Part shown: piece after piece, positions 1 through 11,366 of the stretch
How positions within the stretch are numbered: the first letter of the stretch is position 1
Layout: the number at the start of each line of letters is the position of its first letter
NCBI RefSeq assembly: GCF_022605725.1
Contig: NC_065556.1
Span: 4,464,001-4,528,000 of the forward strand
From: Anthonomus grandis grandis
Lineage: Eukaryota > Arthropoda > Insecta > Coleoptera > Curculionidae
Direction of reading: 5' to 3'
Length of the DNA stretch: 64,000 bases
Made by a program: the position numbers and the translations under genes
The notes under the pieces: generated by a model
Told to the model about the DNA's origin: nothing
Seen by the model: only the letters and a program-made list of their open reading frames with translations
The model's database searches: none

Positions 1-555
1 AAACTTTGTAAAAAAACATATTTTCTCGTTTCATGTCTTTAATACTTGCTTTAATTTAAGCTTCCATAGACCTTATACAGATACTTGTACATTATGTGAC
101 CAGCTTAGTAACACAATAAAAAACGGAAGACCAGAGGATACCGCGATTGCAAAAGTCAATAAAGAAGTTCATCTTAAGAAAGCAGAGAAAGCTCGACAGG
201 CTAAAAATAAAGCAAAAGCTGAAGCTGCAAGTTCTGCTGATCGAGTAGCCATTTGCTTTGATCTGCAAAAGACCCTACCGACGCCTTTACTGACTAATAG
301 CAAAGTATTTTACCTAAGACAGTTGTGGACCTATAATTTTGGTATACACGACCTTGCTAAGGGTCAAGGACAGATGTTTATGTGGCATGAAGGAGAGGCA
401 TCAAGGGGCTGGGGAAATAATTTCATGTCTCCTAAAGATGTGATAATGCATGATAATGCAGGGGGACAGAACATAAACAAGCTTATTATTAGATTTTGGA
501 ACTATATTGTCTTAAAAAGTGCTTTCATTTCAAAACAATCCACACTTAATACCTT

Positions 556-559
<4 letters not shown>

Positions 560-598
<39 letters not shown>
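560..598. repeat. Uninterrupted A39 homopolymer
   Basis: Thirty-nine consecutive A residues directly interrupt the DUF7869-like homology. They could be the poly-A end of a retro-insertion, a slippage expansion of a short A run, or an assembly error. No clear body of a retro-insertion is visible upstream, because the bases before it are still protein-homologous up to about 520. Confidence 0.9.
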
Positions 599-599
<1 letters not shown>

Positions 600-845
600 A
601 CGTCAAGTTAGATATACAGGGGAACGTTTAATTATGCATTTACTGAAGTTCTGTCAATCACCTCCTCACCTCCAGCTAACCTCACTTTAATATAACAAAT
701 GGGAACCCCCATCGTGTGATAAATCTTAGTAGCGTAAAATTCTCTAATTCAACGGTACCAAAAAAAATTAAATCGGTAAATGTGTAAGCAAATAGTTAGC
801 GAAAATGTCTAGAAATAATGAATATTTTATTTACGCTCTATTTTA
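599..845. other. Non-coding segment inside the DUF7869-like gene
   Basis: There is no coding homology here. It contains AAATGGGAACCCCC near 700; related AAATGG(A/C)AACCCC strings occur near 25,970, 25,990 and 27,090. It ends at TTTTAG/CTCCCTTG, a plausible splice acceptor, so it could be an intron with an inserted repeat. Confidence 0.3.
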
Positions 846-1288
846 GCTCCCTTGTGCAATATTATGAATGATAATGTAAAGGGCTTACGAAAAATGCAAT
901 GGCTTCACTTTGAAAAACAGACACCTTGTACTTTGTTTTTTAAGGACACACTGATAGAAGAATGTCCTTTTGCTATTGTTGACTTGAAAAAGACGAAATG
1001 GATAGGACGACCTGCACAAATTCCCTCGGCGATTGAACTCCCGCCTCTCGGGCTTTTCAAGGGCCCGTTAAAATAAAGCTTCCAAAATATAAGAATTTAT
1101 TGGAGCTTTTACCCTTTGTACCCCCGATACACGACGATTTTTACCGCAACCTAAGACACGACGAAGTTCTAACTCGCCAACGCAATAATATTCTTCAAGT
1201 TGAAAGAACCTCTCAGGAAGCCCAGGTGGAAGTTCCCTCGGAGGATGAAGAAAATATCGAAAAAGACCTGGAATCAGATTACCATTAA

Positions 1289-2680
1289 AAAAATAATTTT
1301 ATCTTAATTTTATTTTTGTTTTTGTATTTTGGAATTTTTAAAATACTTTAGTGGCAAAGGGAAACAAGTATTAATTTTTATGCAAAGAAGTTCAAGTGCA
1401 AACGTTTTTTCAAAATACTAAATTTTTTTTATGAAAACAAATATCAAATTTCAAAAAGTTTTTACCGTAAAATAAAAAAAATTTACGAAAATATTGTAAA
1501 AAAAATTCTATGTAATTGCTTTAATGCAGAATTTTTTTTTTAAAAATAACTTTTCAAAAACATTATTTTGACACTTGTACCTCTTAGCATCTAAGCTCCT
1601 CATGTGCATTAAAGCTTGATTACTACATTCAATAGGGGCAATAAAAAAACTAGAAAATTGAAAAAATGAATATTTCAGCGTTCTTACTAGTAGTGCAGCA
1701 AATAAGTATAAATCTTTTACTTCGATCCTGATTTCCAAGGTAAATATTATTATTTTATTTAGTTACTGGATGTAGTGGATATATTGGTTGTGTCGTTTTT
1801 AATATAGCTTGTAGGTATTATAATTTACATAAATATTTATTAGTTAACTTTTTGACACTACTTTAAATTACAAATTTTATTTTATTTGTATATTATCTTT
1901 TATTTTAAAAATTATAAATATTACTTGTTAGGGTTTTTTTATAATATTAAAAAAAAAATAAGTTGGTAATGCATTCTATTATTTTTAATATTATACAGCT
2001 CCGAATAGCAATGCAGAATAATCATTCAAAAATTAAGTAAAAAATCTAGTTTTTGAGTAAGTGATTTGGAATCAGTCCAAAAATCGGGCAAACTAGATGA
2101 TATAGCTAACACCAAAATTTTTAGCATGACCTTGCAGGAAAATTCAAAGCTGTCCAAAAAAGTTCTTTTGGAACAGTTTTTGGATTTTCAGTCACTACTT
2201 TAGGTGCATATCATAGTAATTATCATTCTCATTTTATTTCAGACCTTTACGACGACAACACGTACTTTATCATTAAAATAAAATTTAGTTTCCAGCTTGT
2301 GATTGACACCTGGATGACAGTAGTTGAAATTATGTCCAAAATTAAAACTCATGCGACCGTTATAAATACCTATTTCCCCCTTCTTCACCTTTTAATCTAT
2401 ATTAAATAAATGTCGAATAATCAATATCTCTTACTTCGGAAAAGATCTTTTTAATACAAATTTCAAAACAATTAAATGCGTCTAACGTATTGTACTTTTG
2501 ACATATTTGCATTCTCTGTGCCCTGTCTAAAACTTTGGAAAGACAATGTATATGACCAATTTAGTCAGTATTTTTCTAATTTTCTTATTTTATCCTCTAC
2601 TTAGCCAGTACTGGTTATAGTGCAGCTATTGCTTTACTATGTATTACAGATGATTAACTTATAAGTCCTCACGTAGGCAA
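1289..2680. other. AT-rich non-coding DNA
   Basis: No supported gene. The short open frame on the minus strand at 1,508-1,738 has low-complexity composition and no recognised motif. ACACTTGTACCTCTTA near 1,573 resembles the subterminal CTTGTACCATTTT motif of the DUF7869-like transposon downstream, so part of this stretch could be the 3' non-coding end of copy 1. That is weak. Confidence 0.4.
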
Positions 2681-2866
2681 AGCCAGCTGCTTAGTATTTC
2701 TCGACTAAGTGAAAGAAGTCAGCAAGTTAAAATACATATAGTTTCTGAAGTTTCTTTAGTAATTAATGCTAAAGGGGTATCCAGGGGTAATATCTTAAGC
2801 CCTTTTAATATAATTTTTACATACCGCAATCTTTATGAAATTGCCATATGTCAAAATGCTCCCGCG
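2681..2866 (+). pseudogene. Non-LTR retrotransposon reverse transcriptase scrap
   Basis: One frame reads RLSERSQQVKIHIVSE followed by KGVSRGNILSPFNIIFT. This matches the RT segment between the thumb-side 'YLSNRSQQV' block and the 'KGVPQGSILSPLLF' motif B of LINE reverse transcriptases. Only about 60 codons are recognisable; the YADD block does not follow. It is not continuous with the LINE that begins near 3,190, whose own RT lies further downstream. Family cannot be assigned beyond non-LTR RT. Confidence 0.6.
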
Positions 2867-3189
2867 ACCGTAAAGTTTCTTATACGTTTCTTGCTATTTA
2901 AAAAAAACGGAAAAGTTGGTGATAGATTGGAAAATATTTTGGTGAAGCCCTGGAAGTGTTTGTGGCTCTGGTAATGCAGAACAAGTAACAACTGATAATA
3001 TATGCCGATCTTTATTAACGAACGGCTTGCCAGTTTTTCATAACCCACAACAATAACATAAACAAACCAGTGTCATTTATCAAGAGTGCATCTAACCACA
3101 TAATTTTTAATTTTTATTTTTCTCTGTGCTTGTTAAACCTTAAGTAGTGTTGGACTGCAATATCGAGACAGTTTTTCCTCCCATGATCA
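2867..3189. other. Non-coding spacer before the LINE
   Basis: Nothing recognised. The minus-strand open frame at 2,851-3,048 overlaps the RT scrap and has no family motif. Confidence 0.35.
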
Positions 3190-3251
3190 AGTGACGTTTT
3201 CCACTTGCCTTAGTGGTGTGAGTAGAGCTGGGCGAGGGTACCGATATCGCA

Positions 3252-4122
3252 ATGTCTTGCACTAAGTGTAAGACTGCAGTTACTTGCAGAGAACCTAAAA
3301 GAAATGGGGAGGTTTTTGGTTACCCTTGCGACCATTGTAGAAGCATGGTCTGTCAAAGCTGCAGTGATTTAAGTGCTACTGAAATCAGGGCAGTGGTGTT
3401 AAGCAAGAGATCTATGCCCTTCTACTGTAAAGAGTGCTTAGGCAGCGTCAAGCAGCTGCTGGGACTGATCGATCGTGTAGGAGTACTTGAAAGGCATGTT
3501 GGAGTGCTGAAGACTGAAATATCTAAACTGCCTATTGTACTGGATGAACCTAAAAGGGTCAGGACAAAGTTGGATGCATTACAGGTGGAGGTTGCCTCAT
3601 CTAAGATGCCATTGGCTTCCAATGGCAAGTCTCAACAACCACCACTTACTCAATCAAACGCCGATGCTAGTAATGCTGTGTTGCAGGAAATTATGGAGAG
3701 GCAAAAACGTAACTGCAATTTAATGCTTTTTAACTTAGTCCGAGTTGTCTGAAGATTCGACTTTCACAGCAGACATCTCTACTCTGCTTAACGATGTGTG
3801 TGGCCGTAATATTCCTATATCCAAGGCGTCTAGATTTGGAAAACTCAACTGTAATGGCTGCAGACCAGTTAAAATCACACTGGTGAACCATGGGGATGTT
3901 GGATTCCTACTGAAGAACAGGAGTAAGTTCTCAGGAAGAAAGATATACATTGTGTCTGACCTTACCCCAGCTCGGTTGGAACACCTTAAGAAAGTCAAGG
4001 AAGAACTAAGGCTGCGCAGGGACCGTGGTGAGGATAACCTCTTCATTAAGTATAGCAATGGTATTCCCTTAATAGCGGCAAAAAACCAAGGGCAACCACC
4101 TCCCCCTCCTCCCACTCCTTAA
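3252..4122 (+). pseudogene. LINE ORF1 protein: PHD finger, coiled coil, RNA-binding region (frameshifted)
   Basis: The first part (3,252-3,752) starts with MSCTKCKTAVTC and a Cys-rich module to about residue 61 (CxxC, CDHC, CQSC and CKECL), which fits a PHD-type zinc finger. Heptad-like Leu/Val spacing follows at residues 65-115 (LLGLIDRVGVLERHVGVLK), suggesting a coiled coil for trimerisation. After NCNLMLFNLV the frame shifts near 3,745. The second part (3,745-4,122) reads DVCGRNIPISKASRFGK and GCRPVKITLVNHGDV, a typical RRM-like or C-terminal ORF1 fold, and ends with a proline run (PPPPPPTP). ORF1 proteins of this type coat LINE RNA. One indel near 3,740 breaks it. Confidence 0.75.
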
Positions 4123-4136
4123 AAAATCTAGTTTCT

Positions 4137-6640
4137 TGCTATTACCAGAAGACCCGCGGCCTGCGCTCCAAGACCAATATCTTCTTTAATGCTGCGTCTA
4201 CTTCTCGCTATGATATTATCTCCATCACAGAAACTTGGCTCTAAAATTATATACTTGATGGTGAAATCTTTCTCAACTCATACGTAATGTACCGTTCTGA
4301 CAGCAGAACTGACCTTGTTGCTGCTTCAAGGGGTGGTGGTGTTCTACTGGGGATTCTGAACCACCTCTCCTCGGAAGCCCTCGACCTCTCTGCGATCAGC
4401 CAAGAAATACCGGAAATCGACCTGGTAGGATGTAGAGTCAAATTTAATCATTTCATACTGTATATTTTGTATTGTACGTTCCTCCTTCCATCGACTCCGT
4501 GCAATTAGAACGCTTTCTCGAAGCCTTTTCCATGGTTAATGTAATCTATTCTGAACATGTGCTTATCCTGGGAGACTTTAATGTCCCCATTTATATTGAA
4601 CACTCGGTATCTCCCAATAGTAAACCTCAACTTCTAAGTAATTTTTTTGATTCCCTAAACTATAAACAATTCAATAACGTGGTAAATAACAATCTTCGCT
4701 GTTTGGATTTAATCTTTGCAAGTTTTAATATCTCTGTACTTAACAGCGGTGCATCTCTTGTCCCGGAGGATACCTACCATCCTTCTCTGTCATTTGACTT
4801 CCATGCAGGCCTTATCTCTCTCAATAACCTACCCCTTAACAAAGCTGAAATAAAAGAATTTAATTTTAGAAAGGCTAACTTTCCGCTTTTGTATCAGCTG
4901 CTGCTAGATACTGATTGGTCGCCTGTCATGGTGCAGCAGGACGTCAACTCTGCATGTGATGTTTTTTATGATATACTGAACAACACTTTCGATAGAGCGG
5001 TACCCTTTAAGGTAAAACGTAAAAGACGTTTCCCTCCCTGGTTTTCGGGGGACATAATTCGTAATATATATAAAGAGGAAAGAGCATTTCGTGATTTTAA
5101 GATTTCCAAGTCTAATTATCATCTAGAGATATTTAGATCTCTGTGCAAGACAATTAAAGCTCTAACTGCACAAGCCCACAAAATATACATCCATAGTATT
5201 GAGAACAAAATAACCTCCGATCCGAGTAAATTTTGGTCTTTTATTCGAAGCAAACGTAATCAGTCTCAAATCCCCGGCTCAATGAAGCTTTCTAACCAAT
5301 CATACAATACGCCTGACAGCATTGTGTCCGCTTTTGGAAATTATTTCAGGAGTGTATACACGAACTCACTTGCCAGCGATCATCCTGTCGTCTCTGAATC
5401 TCCCTTAACTTGCATAGACGTCGTCGCGCTCGCGGCTACCGACATTATAATGGCAAGCAAGTGTCTCAAAAGCAAAATGACCTCTGGCCCAGATCTAATT
5501 CCTAGTTTTTTAGCTAAGGACTGCTCTGTTGCACTAACAGACCCTCTGCTCCACATTTTTAATCTGATCCTTAACACAGGTATTTTTCCCAATATCTGGA
5601 AGCAAGCCAAAGTTTGCCCTATCTTTAAAAAGGGCGATGCTGGAACAATAGAGAATTACCGCCCTATATCCATTCTGTGCAATTTCTCAAAGTTATTCGA
5701 GTTGGCTCTTTATAAATTAATTTTTCCCAAGGTTAAGTCTATGCTGGCGAACGATCAACATAGTTTTGTTTCTGGCCGCTCATGTACTACAAACCTAGCA
5801 TTCTTCTCTCACTTGATGAAATGATAGAGGTCAAATCGATGTTATCTACACAGACTTTCAAAAGGCTTTTGACCAGATTGACCACTTCATCCTATTAAAT
5901 AAGCTTAAACGCCAGTTTGGATTCTCCGATCGCTTGATAAAGCTCCTTAACTCCTATTTAGTTGACCGTTCTCAATTTGTAGTGGTCGAAGGCTTTAGAT
6001 CTGCTTATTTTTCACCCACCTCTGGAGTACCTTAGGGCTCTAACTCTAATTTTCTTTTATCCCTCACATCGAAGATACTGTTTCTAAAGCTACTCGCATG
6101 CTGGGCTTTATCATTAGAAATTGCAAACTTTTTTCGAACACTGCCACTGCCAAAACTCTCTACTATGCATTTGTTAGATCCAGGCTGGACTACAGCTCCC
6201 TCATTTGGTCTCCCATTTACAACCAGCACATTCACCTATTAGAATCAGTCCAACGGCGATTCCTTAAATGTTTGGCATTTAAGGATGATGGAGTCTATCC
6301 TCCAAGGGGTTTGGACCATAACCTGCTGCTCTCTAGATATACTGAACGGTCACTTGCGAAGAGGAGAGAAATGCATTCGGTGAAATTCTTGTTTAATTTA
6401 CTTAACCATAAAATTGACTGCCCATCCCTTTTGCAAAGGATTTGCTTTCATATACCACGCCCAGGATCTAGACAGTGTCCAGCTTTTAACTTGGACACAG
6501 CCAGGTCCAACATTCTGTACCAGAGTCCTATTCACTTTATGTGTCGAAACTTTAATACTATTGCTGATTCTTGTGACATTCGCCATGACAATTTGGCACT
6601 TATTTTGAGTCACCTGCGTATGGTCGATGGGGGAGGCTAG
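4137..6640 (+). pseudogene. LINE ORF2: AP-endonuclease plus reverse transcriptase, disabled
   Basis: Endonuclease signals are TRGLRSKTN (about 4,155), ISITETWL (about 4,215), GDFNVP (about 4,572) and TYHPSLSF near 4,775. RT signals are SGPDLIPSFLAKDC, WKQAKVCPIFKKGD, NYRPISILCNFSKLFE, QHSFVSGRSCTTNL, DVIYTDFQKAFDQID and SGVP-stop-GS. The C-terminal block 6,098-6,640 has RSRLDYSSLIWSP and SVQRRFLKCLAF. Lesions: TAA at 4,242-4,244 right after ETWL, a frameshift near 4,470, TGA at 5,822, a stop inside the GVPQG motif near 6,034, and a deletion at about 6,036-6,055 that removes the YADD catalytic motif. Length and domain order otherwise match an approximately 830-residue CR1-like ORF2. Confidence 0.85.
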
Positions 6641-6904
6641 GTTATTTAGTTTTTAGTTTGAATACATTTTTTTACTCATTTTTTTCTGCTCTTTTGATTT
6701 AAATTAATTCTTGATTCTTATTCTAATTTAGTGTTGATTTTTTATTATTTATTTTCTCAAACTCACTACTTTTTTTTATTATATAGCAATTCTTTTATAG
6801 TTTAGTTGCATGAATCTAATACAGTTCATGCATTCGTACTTGTACATTTATATATTTAATTGATTCTCCTGTAACTGGGTATATGTAACCTGTTGGAAAT
6901 AAAG

Positions 6905-6905
6905 C

Positions 6906-6970
<65 letters not shown>
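6905..6970 (+). repeat. (TTA)n tail of the LINE
   Basis: A nearly perfect TTA repeat directly follows AATAAAGC. Microsatellite 3' tails are usual for CR1/Jockey-like elements and fix the 3' end and orientation of this copy. Confidence 0.9.
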
Positions 6971-7639
6971 TATTTCTAATTCTTCCAGTCGCCTCAAAAA
7001 TGCATCAGATAATATGCATTTAGTTGATTTTTCAATTTCGATGTGATTGAACTAAAATGCTCATTATGCTCATTAAACTATCTACGATTTTAATATTAAA
7101 TTGGATGGCATTTGAGCATTTAAAGTATGAAAAAAATCGGCAATATACCTAGATTAAGTAATGATTTTCTTTATGTTCTGAGTATCATGTGCCAGATTTA
7201 ATTCAGACATCTTTCAATAAGTTGCTCCTGCTATATAACTTTAAAGAATACGTTACTAAGGATATAAAGATTAAATTGTTAAATAAAATATGTAAAACAA
7301 GTTTACATAGATATTAAAATTCTAGCCTACGAGCTACTTTTTGGTTTGTTTTGCAGGAAATTCGATCATATAATGCTTTTTTTGCGCAAGTCTGATCGGC
7401 TTAATTATCTTTATTTAAGGTTAGTCAAAGAAAGTAATTTATATGGACATATTATATGAGCTAAAGGATATTACAAAGTTCCAAAGATAAAATAGTCATG
7501 TTTTGGCAATCCTTTAGTTTTAATACTGTAAAGCTTCTTAATTCTATTGCCAATAACTTCGTAGTCTTCATCTTTAACTTTAAAAAATAAAACAAATTAT
7601 TAATAATAATCTATATATTAATAATGATTAATATTATTA
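6971..7639. other. AT-rich non-coding DNA
   Basis: No supported gene or repeat family. TAA/ATT-rich sequence at about 7,590-7,640 is the flank of the Dong-like element that follows. Confidence 0.5.
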
Positions 7640-7997
7640 TTTCATTCACTTATCCCAGGTATCTGAGATACCAGAAGGATGAAGCTCTGATGAAGCCCTT
7701 TCCATGTTATCGGACTTTTTTTTCTACTGTTTTTTACCTTTATTTACAAATAATACACTTAAACTAAAATTGCATGATATGTTTCTGAAACAGGTTGACG
7801 TTATCTGCGTTTCCAATGAACTTTGATTCGAGATGTGGATGATAGCGCCGACTTCTGCATTAGCTTATATATGCTTTCCTTAATGCTAACCAGTTTTATG
7901 TTTTCGATCAGGCTCTTTGGTATTACTTCTATTGTTGACATTATAATTGGAACTGTTCACACTTTCCTCATTTCCCATTGTCTTCGTATCTGGTGTT

Positions 7998-9990
7998 CTA
8001 GATCCCTGTACTTATAATGTACTTAATAATCTTTTTATTATGTTTCACTCTTAGGTTATTATTATTAGAAATAGCTACATCAATAAGGGTTGTCTTTTTA
8101 GAAATTTCATCGATTAGTATTAGGTCAGGCCTATTGTTACTTACTCGTTGGGCCGTAAGTATAGTGCGATCGCAATACAAGTGTTGCTCATTTTCAATAA
8201 CTATAAACCAGATTATATTTATAATATGGTACCTTTGCTGCTGATAAGAGGTTTAGTTTTTTTGCGACCTCTTGATGCAGTATCTTTGCAACTAAATCAT
8301 GCCGTTCTTTATATTCTGTTAGTGCAAAAGTTTGACATCCACTGGTGACATGCTGAATGGACTCCGTTGTCTCACATCCATACCTACCTCTGTCACTTTG
8401 TACCGTCGAGTCACCTATGACAAAGTTTAAATAATTTTTTATTAGTATTACTTGATCTTGAATAGCCACAAGAAACCCTTGAGTTTCGGTGAAAAGCTGT
8501 CCCGAGGTCAACCAGTAGTTCGATGCCACTATGTCGACATACTCTTGTTGAATCGTGAACATGCTTTTCATGTAGCGGTTTCCCATCCAAACTTGAATTT
8601 TTTCTTGCTTAGGGCTATGGTGTATGGGTATCTCAAGCTCCTGGAGTTTAAGTGTTGCTGAGTCGTCTGCTTCACACACGGCACAATGGATGTCTGATGT
8701 TTCAGCCTTTCTTAAGAAAAAGGATCGGAAGCTACTAATTTGCTGAGTAGGCTGCTTTCCTATATCGGTCATTCTTCTTCCTCCCATATTTCGAGGTAGC
8801 GTAGTTCGTTCTACAGCACTGCGCGAGTGATGCTTATTAGCTTTCGTTAGGAGTGTTCTAGCCTTTCTTTGCAAGTTCTCGATGTCCGTTTTTAGTCCAT
8901 CCTGTAATACCAAAAGAGTAAGTTAGTGAACTGTCGCCATATGTATTAATAGCTTTAAATAAGTTTCTGCTATTAAGACTTGTTTTAAAGAGTCGTTTGT
9001 CATTCTTGTAGTGAACTTAGTAGTTAGCTCATTCATTATAGTTTTACGGTCTATTCTTTTTCCTAGATATTTTTCGAGATTTTGCCTGCTTTATTTCTAG
9101 ATATTTGAAAGATTCTTCTTCATCCATAGCATTAATTATCTGACCGTTTTCTATCTGAAAGACACTGAATTGTAGTTTACCCTTAATAATGTTCACAGTT
9201 CGGCACTTATCCAGTCCAAAAGTCATTCCTATATTCAAATTCAAATTTAAATTCAAAATACTTTATTTGCCTATAAAATGAAAAACAATTCTCACTAAAA
9301 AGCTACTTGCAGAAGAATCACATAGTTTTCTTTAGACAAAAAGGATGGTATCGCGATTTTTTAAACCGTTGACACCTGGCATTAAGTATGTCAGGGGTGA
9401 TACAACCCTACTACTACTACTAATACTTAACATTTAATAAACTTAGAAACTTAACAGAATAAAAGACTGAGAAAATATCTGGTAAAAAAATTTATTCACA
9501 AAGAAAAAGAAACAAAATAAAAAGTCACATGTATGGTGCGCACAAGGTCAAAATTGGCTCGGTGGTACCCCAACAGACAAGAGAGGACTGACATGATCTG
9601 ATCCTCGACGAGACATCCGAGAGGATGTCGCGGATCAGAGGATGAGAGGATAGAGATACTATTTTAAGCATCCGTTCTAGTTGATTTTGTGTTGCCGTAA
9701 GAATTTTTAAATCATCCATATAAAGTAGATGGTTTACTCTTGTTAGTTCTCTATTATTCTTCTTTAAGCCAAATCCGTACCGAGTTGAATTGAGTTGGCC
9801 AGAGAGTGGGTTTATGGCAAGACAGAACCAAATCTCTCTAGAATATACCCCTACGAATAGGAATCATATAATCATATTAGTTCCAATGCAGTTACCGTTA
9901 GGCACCTGGAGTTTTATTGATGTTCATCAAGATGCCATAGTGAGGTCTAAAAAGGAAATTATGTGCTTATCCATGTTGTACAATTTAAGT
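7998..9990 (-). pseudogene. Dong/R4-like RT, CCHC finger and restriction-like endonuclease, broken
   Basis: From high to low coordinates: PIRRGIF (about 9,830), HLLYMDDLKILTATQNQL (9,660-9,740; YMDD catalytic pair intact), then an insertion, IGMTFGLDKCRTVNIIKGK (about 9,185-9,240), then 8,913-8,194 with NLQRKARTLLTKANKHHSR, LPRNMGGRRMTDI and a Cys/His finger CETTESIQHVTSGC followed by RHDLVAKILHQEVAKKL. Last comes NNRPDLILIDEISKKTTLIDVAI (8,180-7,998), which fits the RPD...D core of the C-terminal restriction-like endonuclease of R2/R4-type LINEs. Several frameshifts separate the blocks. Confidence 0.75.
9236..9653 (-). mobile_element. Short retro-insertion (SINE or LINE 3' end) inside Dong-like copy A
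   Basis: It separates LERMLKIV from IGMTFGLDK, which are about seven residues apart in copy B near 38,660. Read on the minus strand it ends GCAAATAAAGTATTTTG followed by a degenerate (AATTTG/AATTTA) tail at 9,236-9,275, a usual retroposon 3' end. About 19 target bases appear lost, and no clear TSD is visible. An internal TAG/TAC triplet run lies near 9,410. Source family not recognised. Confidence 0.6.
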
Positions 9991-10091
9991 ACATTAATAT
10001 TATTATTATTAGTATTTTCAGTTCTCACATCTTTCGGTGGAAAAAAATGCTATTTGTCCGAAGACAATATGGTCTGCTTTTTGTGATGTAT

Positions 10092-10308
10092 TTCTTCTTC
10101 TTCTTCTTCCCCAATTACAATGGACTCGCGTCGTATTTCGACAGCCGCCCAATTTTGTGGTTTATTATAGACCTACAGTTTAATGTGGGTTCCGAACCAC
10201 AAGTGCTTTATAAGACAAACACAAACAACCATGCCCATGCCAGGATTCGAACCTGAGATTACACGATCGCATCGTGAATACTTTGCCCACGGTGCTACCG
10301 AGGTCGGC
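10092..10308 (-). mobile_element. tRNA-derived SINE with perfect 11-bp target-site duplications
   Basis: The minus strand starts with a tRNA-like head. An A-box-like element lies at 10,285-10,300 (reads CGGTAGCACCGTGGGC) and a B box at 10,241-10,255 (reads AGGTTCGAATCCTGG), followed by a non-tRNA body and a GAA-repeat tail. TTGTGATGTAT occurs on both sides (10,081-10,091 and 10,309-10,319), so the ends are exact at 217 bp. The body GGGCGGCTGTCGAAATACGA recurs near 22,503, which shows a family. Pol III would transcribe an intact copy; activity is not shown. Confidence 0.85.
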
Positions 10309-10319
10309 TTGTGATGTAT

Positions 10320-11363
10320 ATAAAAAGAAAATATTTTATTCTGTTCCGATTATTCTCCGGACTAGACTATAGGTATTCAATAAGACTAATTACGTAGGTA
10401 TGGATAATTAATTTTATCCGATTTTATTTAGGATTTCCTATAAATTTTAATATACTTCTCCAGCAGTTCCTATTACTACAATTATTATCCATTATAGATT
10501 TCACGTTTTACATTTGGAGGATTTCATCTTGTAGGTATTTACTAATTTTTTATATAGTGTTATCAACCAAAAATAAGAAAAATATTAATTATATTTAAGT
10601 AATAATATGATACTTTTATTATCACTTCAATAAGGTAAATAATCCACGCGAATAAATGCTTTGTGAATTTCATACAATGCCAATAGACGTCAAAAATATT
10701 CAGATAAATAACAACAACAAGAGTATCAACGGAAATAATTCATAAAACGACCCTTAACGTCAAAAAAATCTGGATCAGAATAGAGCGGGTAAAGAGCTTT
10801 TCGACGCGATATACAGGATTCACTTCCGTTTTGCTTTACGTTATACGTATTCACCTGGGAGTTTTCAGCAGCGATATCACCCCTGCCGACCATTATGAAA
10901 CGGGTTATTGTTTCTCCCTTACAATAGACGATTTCGGATTTATCGTTAAGTTTTAAATGAAATTCGACACAATGGCCTTAATTTTATTTAAATTGATGTC
11001 GGAAAAATTAGTAAAGTTAATTAGTACTTTTTTTTGTTAAGTCTAGACCTTGTTTGTTTACAATGTTTTGTGACAGTATTTTTGGTAGACAGTTTTTGTC
11101 CTTGTTTTATGTTCGATGATATGATACGATAGGGCCTTAAGGTTTTATTCAAATAAATATATAGTCACATTTATTGAATTCTGTATTAGAACCTAATTAG
11201 TTAGTAAAACTGAGTACCCAAGAGAAAAATTTAAAAAATATATATAACAATTACAAAAACTTTCTTAAAAAAATTCTTTGGAAAATCTAGACAAAATTAA
11301 ATTTCTGTTAAAATTGTTATTTTATAGTTATTCTCATTTAGTAGATATTTTACAAAATCTGTC
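10320..11363. other. Non-coding DNA
   Basis: No gene supported. A less AT-rich island at 10,740-10,960 contains no open frame or repeat family I recognise. Confidence 0.5.
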
Positions 11364-11366
11364 TAA

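Larger units (their letters stand above)
2..1288 (+). pseudogene. DUF7869-like RNase-H-fold (transposase-like) gene, 3' part, broken (copy 1)
   Basis: Reading frame 2 is open from the window edge to the poly-A tract. It carries a Cys pair in TDTCTLCD (about 70-95), a Lys/Ala-rich linker, the hallmark VAICFDLQKTLPTP (245-286), then LRQLWTYNFGIHDL, a WHEGEASRG segment and DNAGGQN (about 450-472). The Asp residues in FDLQ and DNAGGQN sit where an RNase-H-fold nuclease would have metal ligands; that role is inferred. Homology resumes at about 846 after TTTTAG (possible splice acceptor) with a C-terminal exon (VKGLRKMQWLHFEK), shifts frame near 1,050, and ends with LLPFVPPIHDDFYRNL and an acidic tail. 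The same order of motifs is seen in the TIR transposon at 50,207-53,348. The segment between DNAGGQN and the C-terminal exon is replaced by A39 and non-coding DNA, so the copy is broken. The 5' part lies outside the window. Function is not established. Confidence 0.7.
3190..6970 (+). mobile_element. CR1/Jockey-superfamily LINE, nearly full length but defective
   Basis: The order is a 5' non-coding leader, ORF1 with a PHD-type zinc finger, ORF2 with AP-endonuclease and RT, a 3' UTR, then AATAAAGC followed by a long (TTA)n tail. A PHD finger in ORF1 and a microsatellite tail instead of poly-A fit CR1-like clades. The 5' end is approximate (a leader from about 3,140-3,190). ORF1 is broken by a frameshift. 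ORF2 is broken by stops, a frameshift and a deletion of the catalytic part of the RT. It cannot move on its own now. Confidence 0.85.
7640..9998 (-). mobile_element. Dong/R4-like LINE, 5'-truncated copy A, in TAA repeats
   Basis: Read on the minus strand, an RT-to-endonuclease relic ends in GGTATCTCAGATACC...GGGATAAGTGAA at about 7,645. The same 3' end is seen in copy B near 47,520. ATT/TAA repeats flank the 3' end (7,600-7,640), and ATTATTATTATTAG flanks the 5' truncation point (about 9,998-10,015). Dong from silkworm is known to sit in TAA repeats, so the flank supports the family call. The body is interrupted by an insertion at 9,236-9,653. Confidence 0.75.

Noticed and set aside
1508..1738. 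Minus-strand open frame of 76 codons in AT-rich DNA.
   Set aside because: Phe/Lys-rich low-complexity translation without a recognisable domain.
2851..3048. Minus-strand open frame of 65 codons.
   Set aside because: It overlaps the plus-strand RT scrap, has no family motif, and its length is expected by chance.
4247..4441. Minus-strand open frames within the LINE at 3.2-6.6 kb.
   Set aside because: Shadows of ORF1/ORF2 on the opposite strand.
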